From Acinetobacter albensis (GTDB taxonomy: Bacteria; Pseudomonadota; Gammaproteobacteria; Pseudomonadales; Moraxellaceae), in assembly GCF_900095025.1 (NCBI RefSeq), contig NZ_FMBK01000016.1, positions 1-64,000 on the forward strand: DNA of 64,000 nucleotides. The letters run 5' to 3'. The notes beneath the pieces were generated by a model. The model worked only from the letters and a program-made list of their open reading frames with translations, had not been told where the DNA came from and searched no databases. Shown here piece after piece: positions 56,615 to 64,000 of this stretch. The stretch's first letter is position 1, and each line of letters starts with the position of its first letter. Made by a program: the position numbers and the translations under genes.

Positions 56615-56942
56615 TTTCAGTTTGAGGGTTCCATTAAATTATGAAAAATAAATTTACAGATGGGTCTTATCATATCAAGTTCATATTTGACTCATACTAC
56701 ATTACTTTATTCTCTGGGTTTCACCCGTCATAGACTCCTTCATTACGCGTCTAAAACTGGATCTGTAATGGTTCTTGATTTTATCAATCAGTCAAAATCA
56801 ATCATACAGTCGTCACACAAACGTTAATCCACTTATGACAAGTTTATCAACTTTAAATTAGAAATCACTTATCTAAAAAATAAACCTAATTTAAAAAATA
56901 AATTTAATTTAATAAAGTTAAGAACCTTGCCATTTTTAATCC

Positions 56943-57206
56943 TTAATGGTGCTTATATTGGCGTGTACAGTAACCACGGATTACCTCTGGCATGCGTAGT
57001 TGCAAATGCTTGGTTTTACGCCCTGCCACCCGCTCACGCCATAACTTAAAACTACTCGACTTTAAATTTTTCCGCATTAAACGAACCACAGCAGATTCAT
57101 TTAACCCAAACTCACGCTCTATGGCTTCAAAAGGGGTTCTATCCTCCCACGCCATTTCAATAATTCGTGATAGATCTGCACCATTAGATTCGACAGTATT
57201 ATTCAC
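56943..57206 (-). CDS. DUF2805 / TIGR03643 family small protein
   Basis: 87 aa from a GTG at 57206 that has AGGA 7 nt upstream; the ATG at 57314 adds a poorly conserved N-terminus. The body LSRIIEMAWEDRTPFEAIE, FGLNESAVVRLMR and SFKLWRERVAGRKTKHLQLR is the TIGR03643 pattern. The helical, HTH-like EREFGLNESAVVRLMRK segment and the basic C-terminus suggest nucleic acid binding, but no function is established. It is a single gene inside the inverted repeat-bounded segment. Confidence 0.82.
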   Translation of the reverse strand: MNNTVESNGADLSRIIEMAWEDRTPFEAIEREFGLNESAVVRLMRKNLKSSSFKLWRERVAGRKTKHLQLRMPEVIRGYCTRQYKHH

Positions 57207-57473
57207 AGCATGGTCCTGATCATTTGAAAATAAAAATATCTTAAAGATGGAAAAGTTGCCGATCTGTATCGGTCTATCTACTTTTTTAATCTTGAAGAAA
57301 TCATGTTTACACATTTGTATTTTAAAAAATACGAAATGAAGAATTTGTGATTTTTTTAAATTTTACCTGATTATTCATATTTAATTTCAATTTTATAAAC
57401 CATATTCAAACTCTTAAATGCATTTGCTTTAAAATTGAATATGATGAAAAAAAAAGCATCCTTTGAATCTCAT

Positions 57474-58064
57474 TTAGTGTGAGTCTTTTTTATTTGTTGC
57501 AATGTCTATTTCTTTCATAAATTGTTTAAATTTCAACTTTAATTGAATATACTTTTGATTTAATTTAGCTTCATCCCATTTTAGCTTAAAGATTTTAGCA
57601 GCAGCTACTTTTTCGGGATCTTGATCTTCAAAGTTTTCTCTTAATAATTGTTCACGGCCATGTGCTCCACTCAAGCCTTTCTTGTCTAATGGAACTGCGC
57701 CGTTATATTTTTTACCTCCTTTATGATTGGCATATCTACGCGCGCGAGTGTATCCCATTTGCAAAAATTTTCTTGCCATATCTGCACCAATAAAATCATC
57801 CTTATCCAAATAGTCTAAAAATAATGAATAAATCTTTTCACTGCTGATCTTAGCTTTATTTCTATCTGCAAATTTCCAATAAGGCAGAATTTCTGATTTA
57901 TAGGGTTCAACCAGCAGTACACCTTGTTCTCCCCGACCAATACGATATAACTCAGGTCTTTCCCTAAAATTGATCTTGTTAAAATCTAAACCATAATCAA
58001 AACTATTTGAAAAAACTCTTGAAGCTCTTTTCGGGATATGATCTTTTGAAAATATAGCTTTCAT
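57474..58064 (-). CDS. DUF4385 family protein
   Basis: 196 aa. Recognised from NFRERPELYRIGRGEQGVLL, EPYKSEILPYWKF and GADMARKFLQMGYTRARRYA, the conserved DUF4385 core. Soluble, basic, no signal peptide. The family is widespread in bacteria and some phages and has no known function. It lies just inside the right inverted repeat, convergent with nothing and upstream of the DUF2805 gene on the same strand, about 270 bp apart. Confidence 0.85.
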   Translation of the reverse strand: MKAIFSKDHIPKRASRVFSNSFDYGLDFNKINFRERPELYRIGRGEQGVLLVEPYKSEILPYWKFADRNKAKISSEKIYSLFLDYLDKDDFIGADMARKFLQMGYTRARRYANHKGGKKYNGAVPLDKKGLSGAHGREQLLRENFEDQDPEKVAAAKIFKLKWDEAKLNQKYIQLKLKFKQFMKEIDIATNKKDSH

Positions 58065-58160
58065 TTAATTTCCTCAAAAATTATATAAAATCGGTTCAAT
58101 AGGGATATTTTTATTTCAGCCATTAATTTTCGAACTTATGAATTAAAAGTTTTAGAATAT

Positions 58161-58283
58161 AAAAAAACCCTGACATCCTGTCAGGGTTTTTCATATTTGA
58201 TGCCTTAGGTAGAACTCCTGTCGTACCTCATATTCCTTATGCTGATTCTATTATTGTTATTGGCGGAACATCCTGTTCTCTAT
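58161..58283 (-). ncRNA. Rsm/Csr-type CsrA-sequestering sRNA candidate, right copy
   Basis: The predicted transcript is identical in sequence to the left copy except at the extreme 5' end of the promoter-proximal part (the -10 reads TATCAT instead of TATTAT). Same three hairpins with AGGA in C-G-closed loops, same unpaired GGA, same terminator (58161-58191). It is transcribed towards the left copy, from the far side of the siderophore operon. Confidence 0.8.
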
Positions 58284-58339
58284 ACCCCTATGATAAGAAA
58301 TAAACACGAAATGGTATACCCGCAACATATCTAAATTCT

Positions 58340-58357
58340 TGTAAGCTTTAACTTACA
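58340..58357 (-). promoter_or_regulatory. GacA upstream activating sequence, right copy (exact consensus)
   Basis: TGTAAG-TTAAAG-CTTACA on the minus strand, an exact match to TGTAAG-N6-CTTACA, centred about 66 bp before the predicted start of the right sRNA near 58283. This is the strongest single piece of evidence that the repeats are rsm-type genes. Confidence 0.85.
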
Positions 58358-58584
58358 AAATCAATAAAAAATTATCCCTACTCTTATCCACAAAAATTGG
58401 GGATAAATTCAGACATAAATCAATTGATAATAATCAATTTAATTTTATTTCGGTTGAAAAATGATCAACACTATTGGCAAAAAACTATATTCCTGATTAA
58501 AATGAACTAAATTATTTTCAAGTTGAATATTTGCATTTTTCAAATTAATTTTTTTAATTTACTGAAAAATAATATTATTTTAAA

Positions 58585-59562
58585 TTATGTTGAATGAGGC
58601 TGATGATTATCACTGCCTATTCCAAAAGCTTTTCTCCATGCTTGAGGACTAGTGCCATATTTTTCACGGAAATTCTTTCTAAATGAAACTGTATGATTAA
58701 ACCCTGAAAGTTCGGTGATCTTTTCAATAGGTAAGTTTGTTGTTTCTAATAGCTCACAACTTAACTTGATTTTTTCTGTATTCAACCACTCAACTAAGGT
58801 CATGCCTGTCGCTTTCTTAAAATGTCGTGTGAACGTTCTACGTGTCATATGTGCCCGCTCAGCTAGGCCTTCAATTTGATGTTGTGTGGCTAAATTCTTT
58901 CTTAAAAAATCAAGTAAGAGATTAATTTGTGCATCTTGGCTCGACTTTGCTACAGGCTGTTCAATAAATTGAGCTTGTCCACCTTCACGATGAGGTGGAA
59001 TCACCATTACTCTAGAGACTTTATTTGCAATTTGTGCATTATAGATTTCACGTACCAAATATAGACAGCAATCCAACGCTGCGCCTGTTCCAGCTGAGGT
59101 TACAATTCTTTGATCTTCTACATAAAGGGCATCACGATCGAGCTGAATTTGTGGAAATCTCGTACTGAAATCTTGTTCAGCCATCCAGTGTGTTGCTGCT
59201 TTTTTATGGTCGAGTAAACCTGCATACGCCAATGCATAAGTCCCGTAGCATAGTCCTACGATTCTAATTCCAGTCTGATATGCCCAATTTAGACTATCAA
59301 TCAGTATAGGTTCAGGCTTGTGATTAAAATCATCCCATCCAGGAATAATAATCAGATCCAACTCTTTGATGAGTTCAATTCCACCATCAGGAATAATCAT
59401 CATGGAGTGTTCTGTTTTCACAGGCTGACCATCTATAGAAAAGATTTTAAGCTCAAATAATGGCTTATCTTCAATTTTAATATTAAAGATAATGTGAGGA
59501 ATGGAGAAGTGAAATGGATTTATATTGGCATAAACAAATAATCCAATGACAGGTATCGCCAT
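58585..59562 (-). CDS. GlxA-family transcriptional regulator (DJ-1/PfpI plus AraC HTH)
   Basis: 325 aa. The N-terminal DJ-1/PfpI-like domain (about 1-190) has the nucleophile-elbow-like GLCYGTYALAYAG. The C-terminal AraC HTH (about 220-315) has LAERAHMTRRTFTRHFKKATG and SGFNHTVSFRKNFREKYGTSPQAWR. Relatives such as GbdR, CdhR and ArgR-like proteins control use of amines and amino acids. It is divergent from the metallo-hydrolase/isochorismatase pair with 133 bp between, and is their likely regulator. Confidence 0.88.
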   Translation of the reverse strand: MAIPVIGLFVYANINPFHFSIPHIIFNIKIEDKPLFELKIFSIDGQPVKTEHSMMIIPDGGIELIKELDLIIIPGWDDFNHKPEPILIDSLNWAYQTGIRIVGLCYGTYALAYAGLLDHKKAATHWMAEQDFSTRFPQIQLDRDALYVEDQRIVTSAGTGAALDCCLYLVREIYNAQIANKVSRVMVIPPHREGGQAQFIEQPVAKSSQDAQINLLLDFLRKNLATQHQIEGLAERAHMTRRTFTRHFKKATGMTLVEWLNTEKIKLSCELLETTNLPIEKITELSGFNHTVSFRKNFREKYGTSPQAWRKAFGIGSDNHQPHST

Positions 59563-59695
59563 TTGATTTCACCTCTCTAAAATAATGAATATAGCATTTT
59601 GTCCTAATAGTTTCGATTATTGTCTTTAAGGACAGTTTTTTTGTGGTTCAGTTTCCTTCACTATTCATCTATCAGCAATGAATTGGATAAGTGAT

Positions 59696-60580
59696 ATGAA
59701 TAAAATTTTAAGTAGCTCTGTTATTGCACTCTCTCTAGCAATGGCTTCAGTCCATTTATATGCGAATGATAAGGTGGTTCAGCGAGATACATCTAAAGTG
59801 ACGCATATACAAGAAATTCGTAATGCAACGATAAAAGTCACCTATGCCGATACGACTTTTTTAATTGACCCAATGTTTGCTAGAAAGGGATTTTATGAAG
59901 GTTTTCCTAATAGTCATCGCAGTTATTTACGCAATCCATTAGTTGATTTACCCGTCAAGACTGAAACGATTTTAGAAGGTGTAGATGCAGTAATTGTGAC
60001 CCATACACATTTAGATCATTGGGATGATGCAGCACAAGCAGCTATTCCAAAAAATATGCCTTTGTTTGTACAGAATAAAGCAGACCAAAAAGTCATCCAG
60101 TCACAAGGTTTTAAAGATGTTCGTGTATTAACGCAAGCGACTTTTGAAGGAATTAAGCTCACTAAAACTGGTGGTCAACATGGTACTGACGAAATGTATC
60201 GTAATGCTGAACTCAAAGCTGGCTTAGGCGAAGCAATGGGTATAGTTTTTGAAGCTGCTGGCCATGAAACGGTTTATGTGGCTGGTGATACGATTTGGCG
60301 TCCTGAAGTTGATCATGCAATTCAAACATTTAAACCTGATGTGATTGTATTAAATACAGGTAATGCATTAATGGATGGATATAAAGAGTCCATCATTATG
60401 GGTAAAGAAGACACTTATCACGCAACTCAAAAAGCTCCGAATGCTAAAATTGTTGCTGTTCACATGGATGCCATTAATCATATGTCGGTAACACGTGCTC
60501 AGCTTTCAGAATATGTAAAAGACAAAGGAATTCAAGATAAGGTTTTAATTCCAATCGATGGTGAAACTCTTTCTTTCTAA
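59696..60580 (+). CDS. Exported metallo-beta-lactamase-fold hydrolase
   Basis: 294 aa from the ATG at 59696 (GGATAA upstream), which puts the signal peptide SSSVIALSLAMASVHLYA at the very N-terminus; the ATG at 59678 is the alternative. MBL-fold metal motif VTHTHLDHWDD, later GGQHGT, AGDTIWRPEV and VAVHMDAINHM. Similar to UlaG/YfiR-like MBL hydrolases rather than to beta-lactamases. The substrate is unknown. It is followed 86 bp later by an isochorismatase-like gene, together a small unit opposite the GlxA-type regulator. Confidence 0.86.
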   Translation: MNKILSSSVIALSLAMASVHLYANDKVVQRDTSKVTHIQEIRNATIKVTYADTTFLIDPMFARKGFYEGFPNSHRSYLRNPLVDLPVKTETILEGVDAVIVTHTHLDHWDDAAQAAIPKNMPLFVQNKADQKVIQSQGFKDVRVLTQATFEGIKLTKTGGQHGTDEMYRNAELKAGLGEAMGIVFEAAGHETVYVAGDTIWRPEVDHAIQTFKPDVIVLNTGNALMDGYKESIIMGKEDTYHATQKAPNAKIVAVHMDAINHMSVTRAQLSEYVKDKGIQDKVLIPIDGETLSF

Positions 60581-60666
60581 AAACACTTAAAGAAGTGGAA
60601 TTATATCCACTTCTTTAAAATCATAAGCCAGAACAAAACCAATATGAATTAAATAAAGGAACAGAT

Positions 60667-61209
60667 ATGTCAAAATCAGCTTTATTAGTCATCGACTTAC
60701 AAAATGAATATCTACCTACAGGTAAATTACCATTGGTGAATATTGAACAAACTGCTGCTAATGCAGTGAAGGTAATTGCTAAGGCCCGTCAAGAAGGTAC
60801 TCAAGTGATTTATGTCCAACATATTGGCAATGCTGAATCTCCAATATTTCAACCCAGCTCAAACGGAATTGAATTTCAGGACACAGTTAAGCCACAAGCA
60901 AATGAAACTGTAGTGATTAAAAATCACATCAACGCATTTTTAAACACGAATCTCAAAGAAATTTTAGATAGCAATGAGGTGACTGAGCTAGTTGTGCTTG
61001 GTGCTATGAGCCATATGTGCATTGATGCTGCTGTACGTGCTGCTTCTGATTTTGGTTATAAAGTAAAAGTGATTCATGATGCTTGTGCAACGCTAGATCT
61101 AGAATTTAGTGGCGTCAACGTACCTGCCGCGCATGTGCATGCAACAATAATGGCCGCTTTTGAATTTGCGTATGCTCAAGTGATATCCACTAAAGATTAT
61201 GTAAGTTAA
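60667..61209 (+). CDS. Isochorismatase-family cysteine hydrolase
   Basis: 180 aa. The catalytic triad is visible as Asp10 (LLVIDLQNEY), Lys85 (VVIKNHINAF) and Cys118 (GAMSHMCIDAA), the latter preceded by the usual cis-peptide region. Family members hydrolyse amides or vinyl ethers (nicotinamidase, N-carbamoylsarcosine amidase, isochorismatase). The short form and neighbours do not fix the substrate. AAGGAACAG lies before the ATG. Confidence 0.87.
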   Translation: MSKSALLVIDLQNEYLPTGKLPLVNIEQTAANAVKVIAKARQEGTQVIYVQHIGNAESPIFQPSSNGIEFQDTVKPQANETVVIKNHINAFLNTNLKEILDSNEVTELVVLGAMSHMCIDAAVRAASDFGYKVKVIHDACATLDLEFSGVNVPAAHVHATIMAAFEFAYAQVISTKDYVS

Positions 61210-61965
61210 AGATTAGAGTCTGTTGACATTTACTGTGCGAAAAAATAGCGAGAAAGTAAAATTATTCAATCGCCCAACCAAATCTACTTCTCGCTCTACC
61301 TCGTCCAATCTCGACTGATCAACACAGGTTGAAGCTAAAATCTACTCGTCACAATTTGTGGATGTCTCTCAAACCATCATCTGAGAGGTTTTATTCAAGT
61401 CATTATATTTTATTAGATAATTTTTAAATAATTGATATGTAAGATTTTAAAAATTTTTGAGTAAATTAGCTTAATTTTTGATTTCTTTGATTTCTATTGT
61501 TTATTTAAATTAATGTATTTTAATGAATGGATTTTTTTGTAAAAATGATCAAATTTTAAAATTTAGATATTTGCTTAGGCTATTTTCTAAATTAACCTCT
61601 TTAAATAGCTGTTGTCCTAAACTTTGTAATATGGCTATAAGTTTTGTAGCTGCATTTCTTGCGGCCTGATTTTTTTGCAAAAAATATTAAGTGTATTTGC
61701 TTGGTTTCTTGTGATATTGGCGATCATTTTTTTTGATAATATTCTATTAAACTTATTCTGAAAATGCCTTATACAACAGGACAAATGCTTTGTTTAAATT
61801 GATGTGAATCAACCTAATTCTTTGCTAGGTCATTTAACTAAAATAAATTAGATAAACTATATATTTCAATTATTTGTTAAATATTTTTAATGAGGTAAAA
61901 TCGGACTTACTTGTGCACTTTAGTATATGATATTGAGGCAAATCCCATCAGCAATTAAGGATAAA
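61210..61965. other. Intergenic region with a terminator and a possible IS-end relic
   Basis: A hairpin CTCTCA/TGAGAG (61366-61387) followed by TTTTATT may terminate rightward transcription. The stretch from about 61215 (GAGTCTGTTGACATTT) to 61320 looks unlike its surroundings and may be the end of a decayed insertion sequence, but I cannot match it to a family. From 61400 to 61965 the sequence is very AT-rich and holds only the promoter region of the LysR gene. Confidence 0.35.
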
Positions 61966-61969
61966 ATGG

Positions 61970-62917
61970 ATGGAAATAGATGAAGAACTCACGCTAAAAA
62001 AAATTCAAATTTTTTTAGCTTTTATGCGATGTGGAAATTTGTCAAAAGCTGCTGTTGAAATGCAAATTAGCAATGTGAGTGTACATAAAGCATTACATTC
62101 TCTAGAAAACGCATTACGTTGTCCTTTGTTTAAAAATGAAGGCCGAAATTTAATTCCTTTAAAAAGTGCTTATGTACTTGAAGAAAATTCAAAAAAAATT
62201 GTTCAAGATATTGTCACTACAGTCAATAAAACACGAGAAGCTGCTGGATTTGCAGCCAAAATCTTTCATTTAGGTTCTTTGTATTCTCTAACCGTGACAA
62301 CTTTGCCAAGTATCATTAGTGGAGTAAAACTTAGACGCGGTGAATTAGATATTCAGCTTTTGCTGAGTTCCAATATCGACTTAATAAAAAAGCTAAAAGA
62401 AACAGAATTGGATGCGATTATTGTCGCGCTCAATGAAACTACTTCTGGTCAAGAATTCGAACATTTACCGATGTTTGAAGATGAGATCTTTTTAGCAGTT
62501 CATAAAGACTCCAAGTATGTGGGCTATGATGAAATTGATTTAAGTCAGCTTAAAGATGAAACTTTTTTGACATTGGCAAAAGGTTTTGCAACACGGAGTG
62601 ATAGTGATATTGTGTTTGAAAAAGCAAATATTGATCCCAAAGTTTTCTTGCAAGTTTCTGATATTTTTACATTAATTAGCATGGTTAATTCGGGTGTTGG
62701 CTTTGCTTTATTACCTGGACGAATTTCATCGATTTATGAAAGCTCAGTCAAATTAATTCGATTAAAACGGGAGTATCAAATCAAGCAAGAAATTGGTTTG
62801 GTCTTTTTAAAAAGTAAGGAGCGCGATCCGAATTTATTGGCACTTATTGCTGAATGCCGTATGTTTACGCAAAAATATAATGCATTAAATGCTAAAAAAG
62901 GTAATTCTCCATTTTAA
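61970..62917 (+). CDS. LysR-family regulator of malonate utilisation (MdcR-like)
   Basis: 315 aa LTTR. N-terminal winged HTH (residues about 8-65, LTLKKIQIFLAFMRCGNLSKAA) and effector domain with VNSGVGFALLPGRI. AAGGATAAAATGG gives an AGGA 8-9 nt before the ATG at 61970. It is convergent with the malonate transporter genes madM/madL, from which the malonate-regulator assignment is taken; LysR-type MdcR proteins accompany mdc operons in Acinetobacter and Pseudomonas. Confidence 0.8.
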   Translation: MEIDEELTLKKIQIFLAFMRCGNLSKAAVEMQISNVSVHKALHSLENALRCPLFKNEGRNLIPLKSAYVLEENSKKIVQDIVTTVNKTREAAGFAAKIFHLGSLYSLTVTTLPSIISGVKLRRGELDIQLLLSSNIDLIKKLKETELDAIIVALNETTSGQEFEHLPMFEDEIFLAVHKDSKYVGYDEIDLSQLKDETFLTLAKGFATRSDSDIVFEKANIDPKVFLQVSDIFTLISMVNSGVGFALLPGRISSIYESSVKLIRLKREYQIKQEIGLVFLKSKERDPNLLALIAECRMFTQKYNALNAKKGNSPF

Positions 62918-62934
62918 AGAGAATTACCTTTTCT
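62898..62934. terminator. Bidirectional terminator between the LysR gene and madM
   Basis: Perfect 10-bp stem GGTAATTCTC (62900-62909) / GAGAATTACC (62919-62928), A-run on the left and TTTT on the right. It overlaps the last codons of the LysR gene and serves both convergent units. Confidence 0.88.
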
Positions 62935-62946
62935 ATTATGTGATGA

Positions 62947-63711
62947 TTAACCGACTAACAATTTTACGCATAAGAATAAAATAGTCGGTCCCATTAAGCA
63001 GCCCAAACCTGTGTGGAAGGTTGCAGTTAATGCACCATAAGGCACTAAACGGCGATCTGTTGCAGCCAATCCTGCTGATACCCCACTTACAGTTCCAGCC
63101 AAACCACCAAAAATCATGGCTGAACGTGGATTATCTAAGCCCATAAATTTTGCAGTCATTGGTGTAGAGATCATGACACAAATCGCTTTCACCAAACCTG
63201 TAGCAATCGATAATGCCATTACTTCTGAGCTTGCACCAATTGCCGCACCTGTAACTGGTCCAACAATATAAGTAACCGCACCCGCACCAATAGTGGTAAT
63301 GCTGACTGCATCGCGATAACCAAAGATCCACGCAAAAATACAGCCGACGATGAAAGGAAAAATCGTGCCTAAAAACAGTGCCAATACGCCAATAAAACCC
63401 GCTTTTTTCGCTTCGGTCGCTTGAACTTCAAATGCCGTTGCAACAATGGCAAAGTCACGTAACATGGCCCCGCCCATCAAGCCAATTCCTGTAAACAAAG
63501 CGATGTCTGTGATCCCTTTCTGTCCGCCCGTTACACTACCGCCGATGTAGGCTAGAATTAGACCAATTACAATGGCAATGGCTGAAGCATGTACACGACC
63601 TTTGGTTAAATATTTAGACAGCTTGGTTGAAAGCCACATAATTAAGGCAACCAAAGCAAATGCTGTCACTAAACCTAAATGGGTTAAACCATCTAACATT
63701 AAATCAAACAT
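62947..63711 (-). CDS. madM: Malonate transporter subunit MadM
   Basis: 254 aa integral membrane protein with eight or so spans. Glycine-rich segments GLMGGAMLRDFAIVAT, GAGAVTYIVGPVTGAAIGAS and GGLAGTVSGVSAGLAATDRR match MadM. Works with MadL as a sodium- or proton-coupled malonate importer. It overlaps madL by 8 nt and is the last gene of what is probably an mdc malonate decarboxylase operon continuing to the right. Confidence 0.93.
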   Translation of the reverse strand: MFDLMLDGLTHLGLVTAFALVALIMWLSTKLSKYLTKGRVHASAIAIVIGLILAYIGGSVTGGQKGITDIALFTGIGLMGGAMLRDFAIVATAFEVQATEAKKAGFIGVLALFLGTIFPFIVGCIFAWIFGYRDAVSITTIGAGAVTYIVGPVTGAAIGASSEVMALSIATGLVKAICVMISTPMTAKFMGLDNPRSAMIFGGLAGTVSGVSAGLAATDRRLVPYGALTATFHTGLGCLMGPTILFLCVKLLVG

Positions 63712-64000
63712 GTGCTTTACCCCCTACTTCAACTGGACTGAATTCTTCTTCCTCCGGTAAAGGTTCGCCTTTGTTATAACGACTTAAGCCAGCAATTGTA
63801 AGCGTACATACAGCCACGGTAGTGATGGCTGCGAAGATAGCCATATGACCACTTGAAACTGCTGAAATTACATTCTGTTGCGCTGCCATTGCGACCACAA
63901 TTGGAATATACATGGTGCCCCAAAACACCACACCTTTTTCTGTTTCAACAGTCATCAGTCCGCGTTTGTCCATCCAAATACGGATGAAAATAAGTAAAAT
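63704..64000 (-). CDS. madL: Malonate transporter subunit MadL, partial at window edge
   Basis: The last 98 codons of madL. The reading frame is open to the window end (ILLIFIRIW precedes MDKRGLMT), so the internal Met at 63973 is not the start. WGTMYIPIVVAMAAQQNV is typical of MadL. Partner of MadM in malonate uptake. Confidence 0.92.
   Translation of the reverse strand: MLLIFIRIWMDKRGLMTVETEKGVVFWGTMYIPIVVAMAAQQNVISAVSSGHMAIFAAITTVAVCTLTIAGLSRYNKGEPLPEEEEFSPVEVGGKAHV

Larger units (their letters stand above)
58159..58468 (-). repeat. 310-bp inverted repeat, right copy (sRNA gene cassette)
   Basis: Inverted counterpart of 52059-52368; every position maps as 110527 minus the left coordinate, so there are no indels. 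Differences lie only in the outer part. The remaining gap sequence (58065-58158 and 58469-58584) shows no gene. Confidence 0.93.

Noticed and set aside
61215-61320. Intact insertion sequence
   Set aside because: Only a short stretch that may be an IS end is visible; there is no transposase frame and no second end.

Overview
The window looks like chromosomal DNA of an Acinetobacter species. This is inferred from the low GC content, the divergent pobA/pobR pair of Acinetobacter type (IclR-family PobR), the MesX/MesD methionine synthase pair, the BauDCEB/FatDCEB-like siderophore transporter order, and the malonate genes at the right end. I see no tRNA, rRNA, CRISPR array, intact insertion sequence or prophage. 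It reads as an accessory region dominated by catabolism and by iron and sulfur acquisition.

Layout. (1) 1-6.3 kb, minus strand: the start of a methylisocitrate lyase-like gene, an AlkK-type acyl-CoA ligase, an AraC regulator, a DUF1302 outer-membrane protein and an RBBP9-like hydrolase. The same direct-repeat motif lies upstream of the ligase and of the DUF1302 gene, suggesting one AraC regulon. (2) 6.7-14.4 kb: a second AraC regulator and a seven-gene minus-strand cluster (quinone oxidoreductase, TauD-like dioxygenase, BKACE, MFS transporter, DsbA-like isomerase, Rieske ferredoxin, YeiH-type sulfate exporter). It looks like an undescribed catabolic pathway, possibly for a sulfonate or sulfate ester. 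(3) 14.6-24 kb: a DUF1826 gene; exported hydroxyisourate hydrolase and HbpS-like proteins divergent from a metal-type two-component system; pobA/pobR; and a flavin reductase-mesD-mesX operon. (4) 24.7-42.8 kb: one coherent iron locus. A Fur-like box separates a seven-gene minus-strand operon (DUF3649, PepSY membrane protein, DUF3325, and a complete MdtABC-type RND pump with its outer-membrane factor) from a plus-strand FecI/FecR pair and two STN-containing TonB receptors with near-identical leaders. (5) 43-45.8 kb: an exported formylglycine-generating enzyme and an arylsulfatase with a non-canonical CSVTR motif. (6) 46.4-49.4 kb: a MocR regulator, a gene of unknown function, a tiny membrane protein, and two matching palindromic operators. 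(7) 49.7-58.5 kb: a third TonB receptor, then a FatDCEB-like siderophore ABC operon plus DUF2805 and DUF4385 genes, enclosed by a 310-bp inverted repeat. (8) 58.6-64 kb: a GlxA-type regulator, a metallo-beta-lactamase-fold hydrolase, an isochorismatase-like hydrolase, a LysR regulator and the MadM/MadL malonate transporter, cut by the window end.

The most interesting element is the 310-bp inverted repeat. Each copy has the complete layout of a GacA-controlled, CsrA/RsmA-sequestering small RNA gene: a TGTAAG-N6-CTTACA box about 66 bp before the predicted start (exact in the right copy, one mismatch in the left), an RNA of about 123 nt with three hairpins each showing AGGA in a loop closed by a C-G pair, one further GGA, and a strong terminator. 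The two genes are about 97% identical, point towards each other, and bracket the siderophore transporter. None of this was reported by a gene caller; it was read directly from the sequence.
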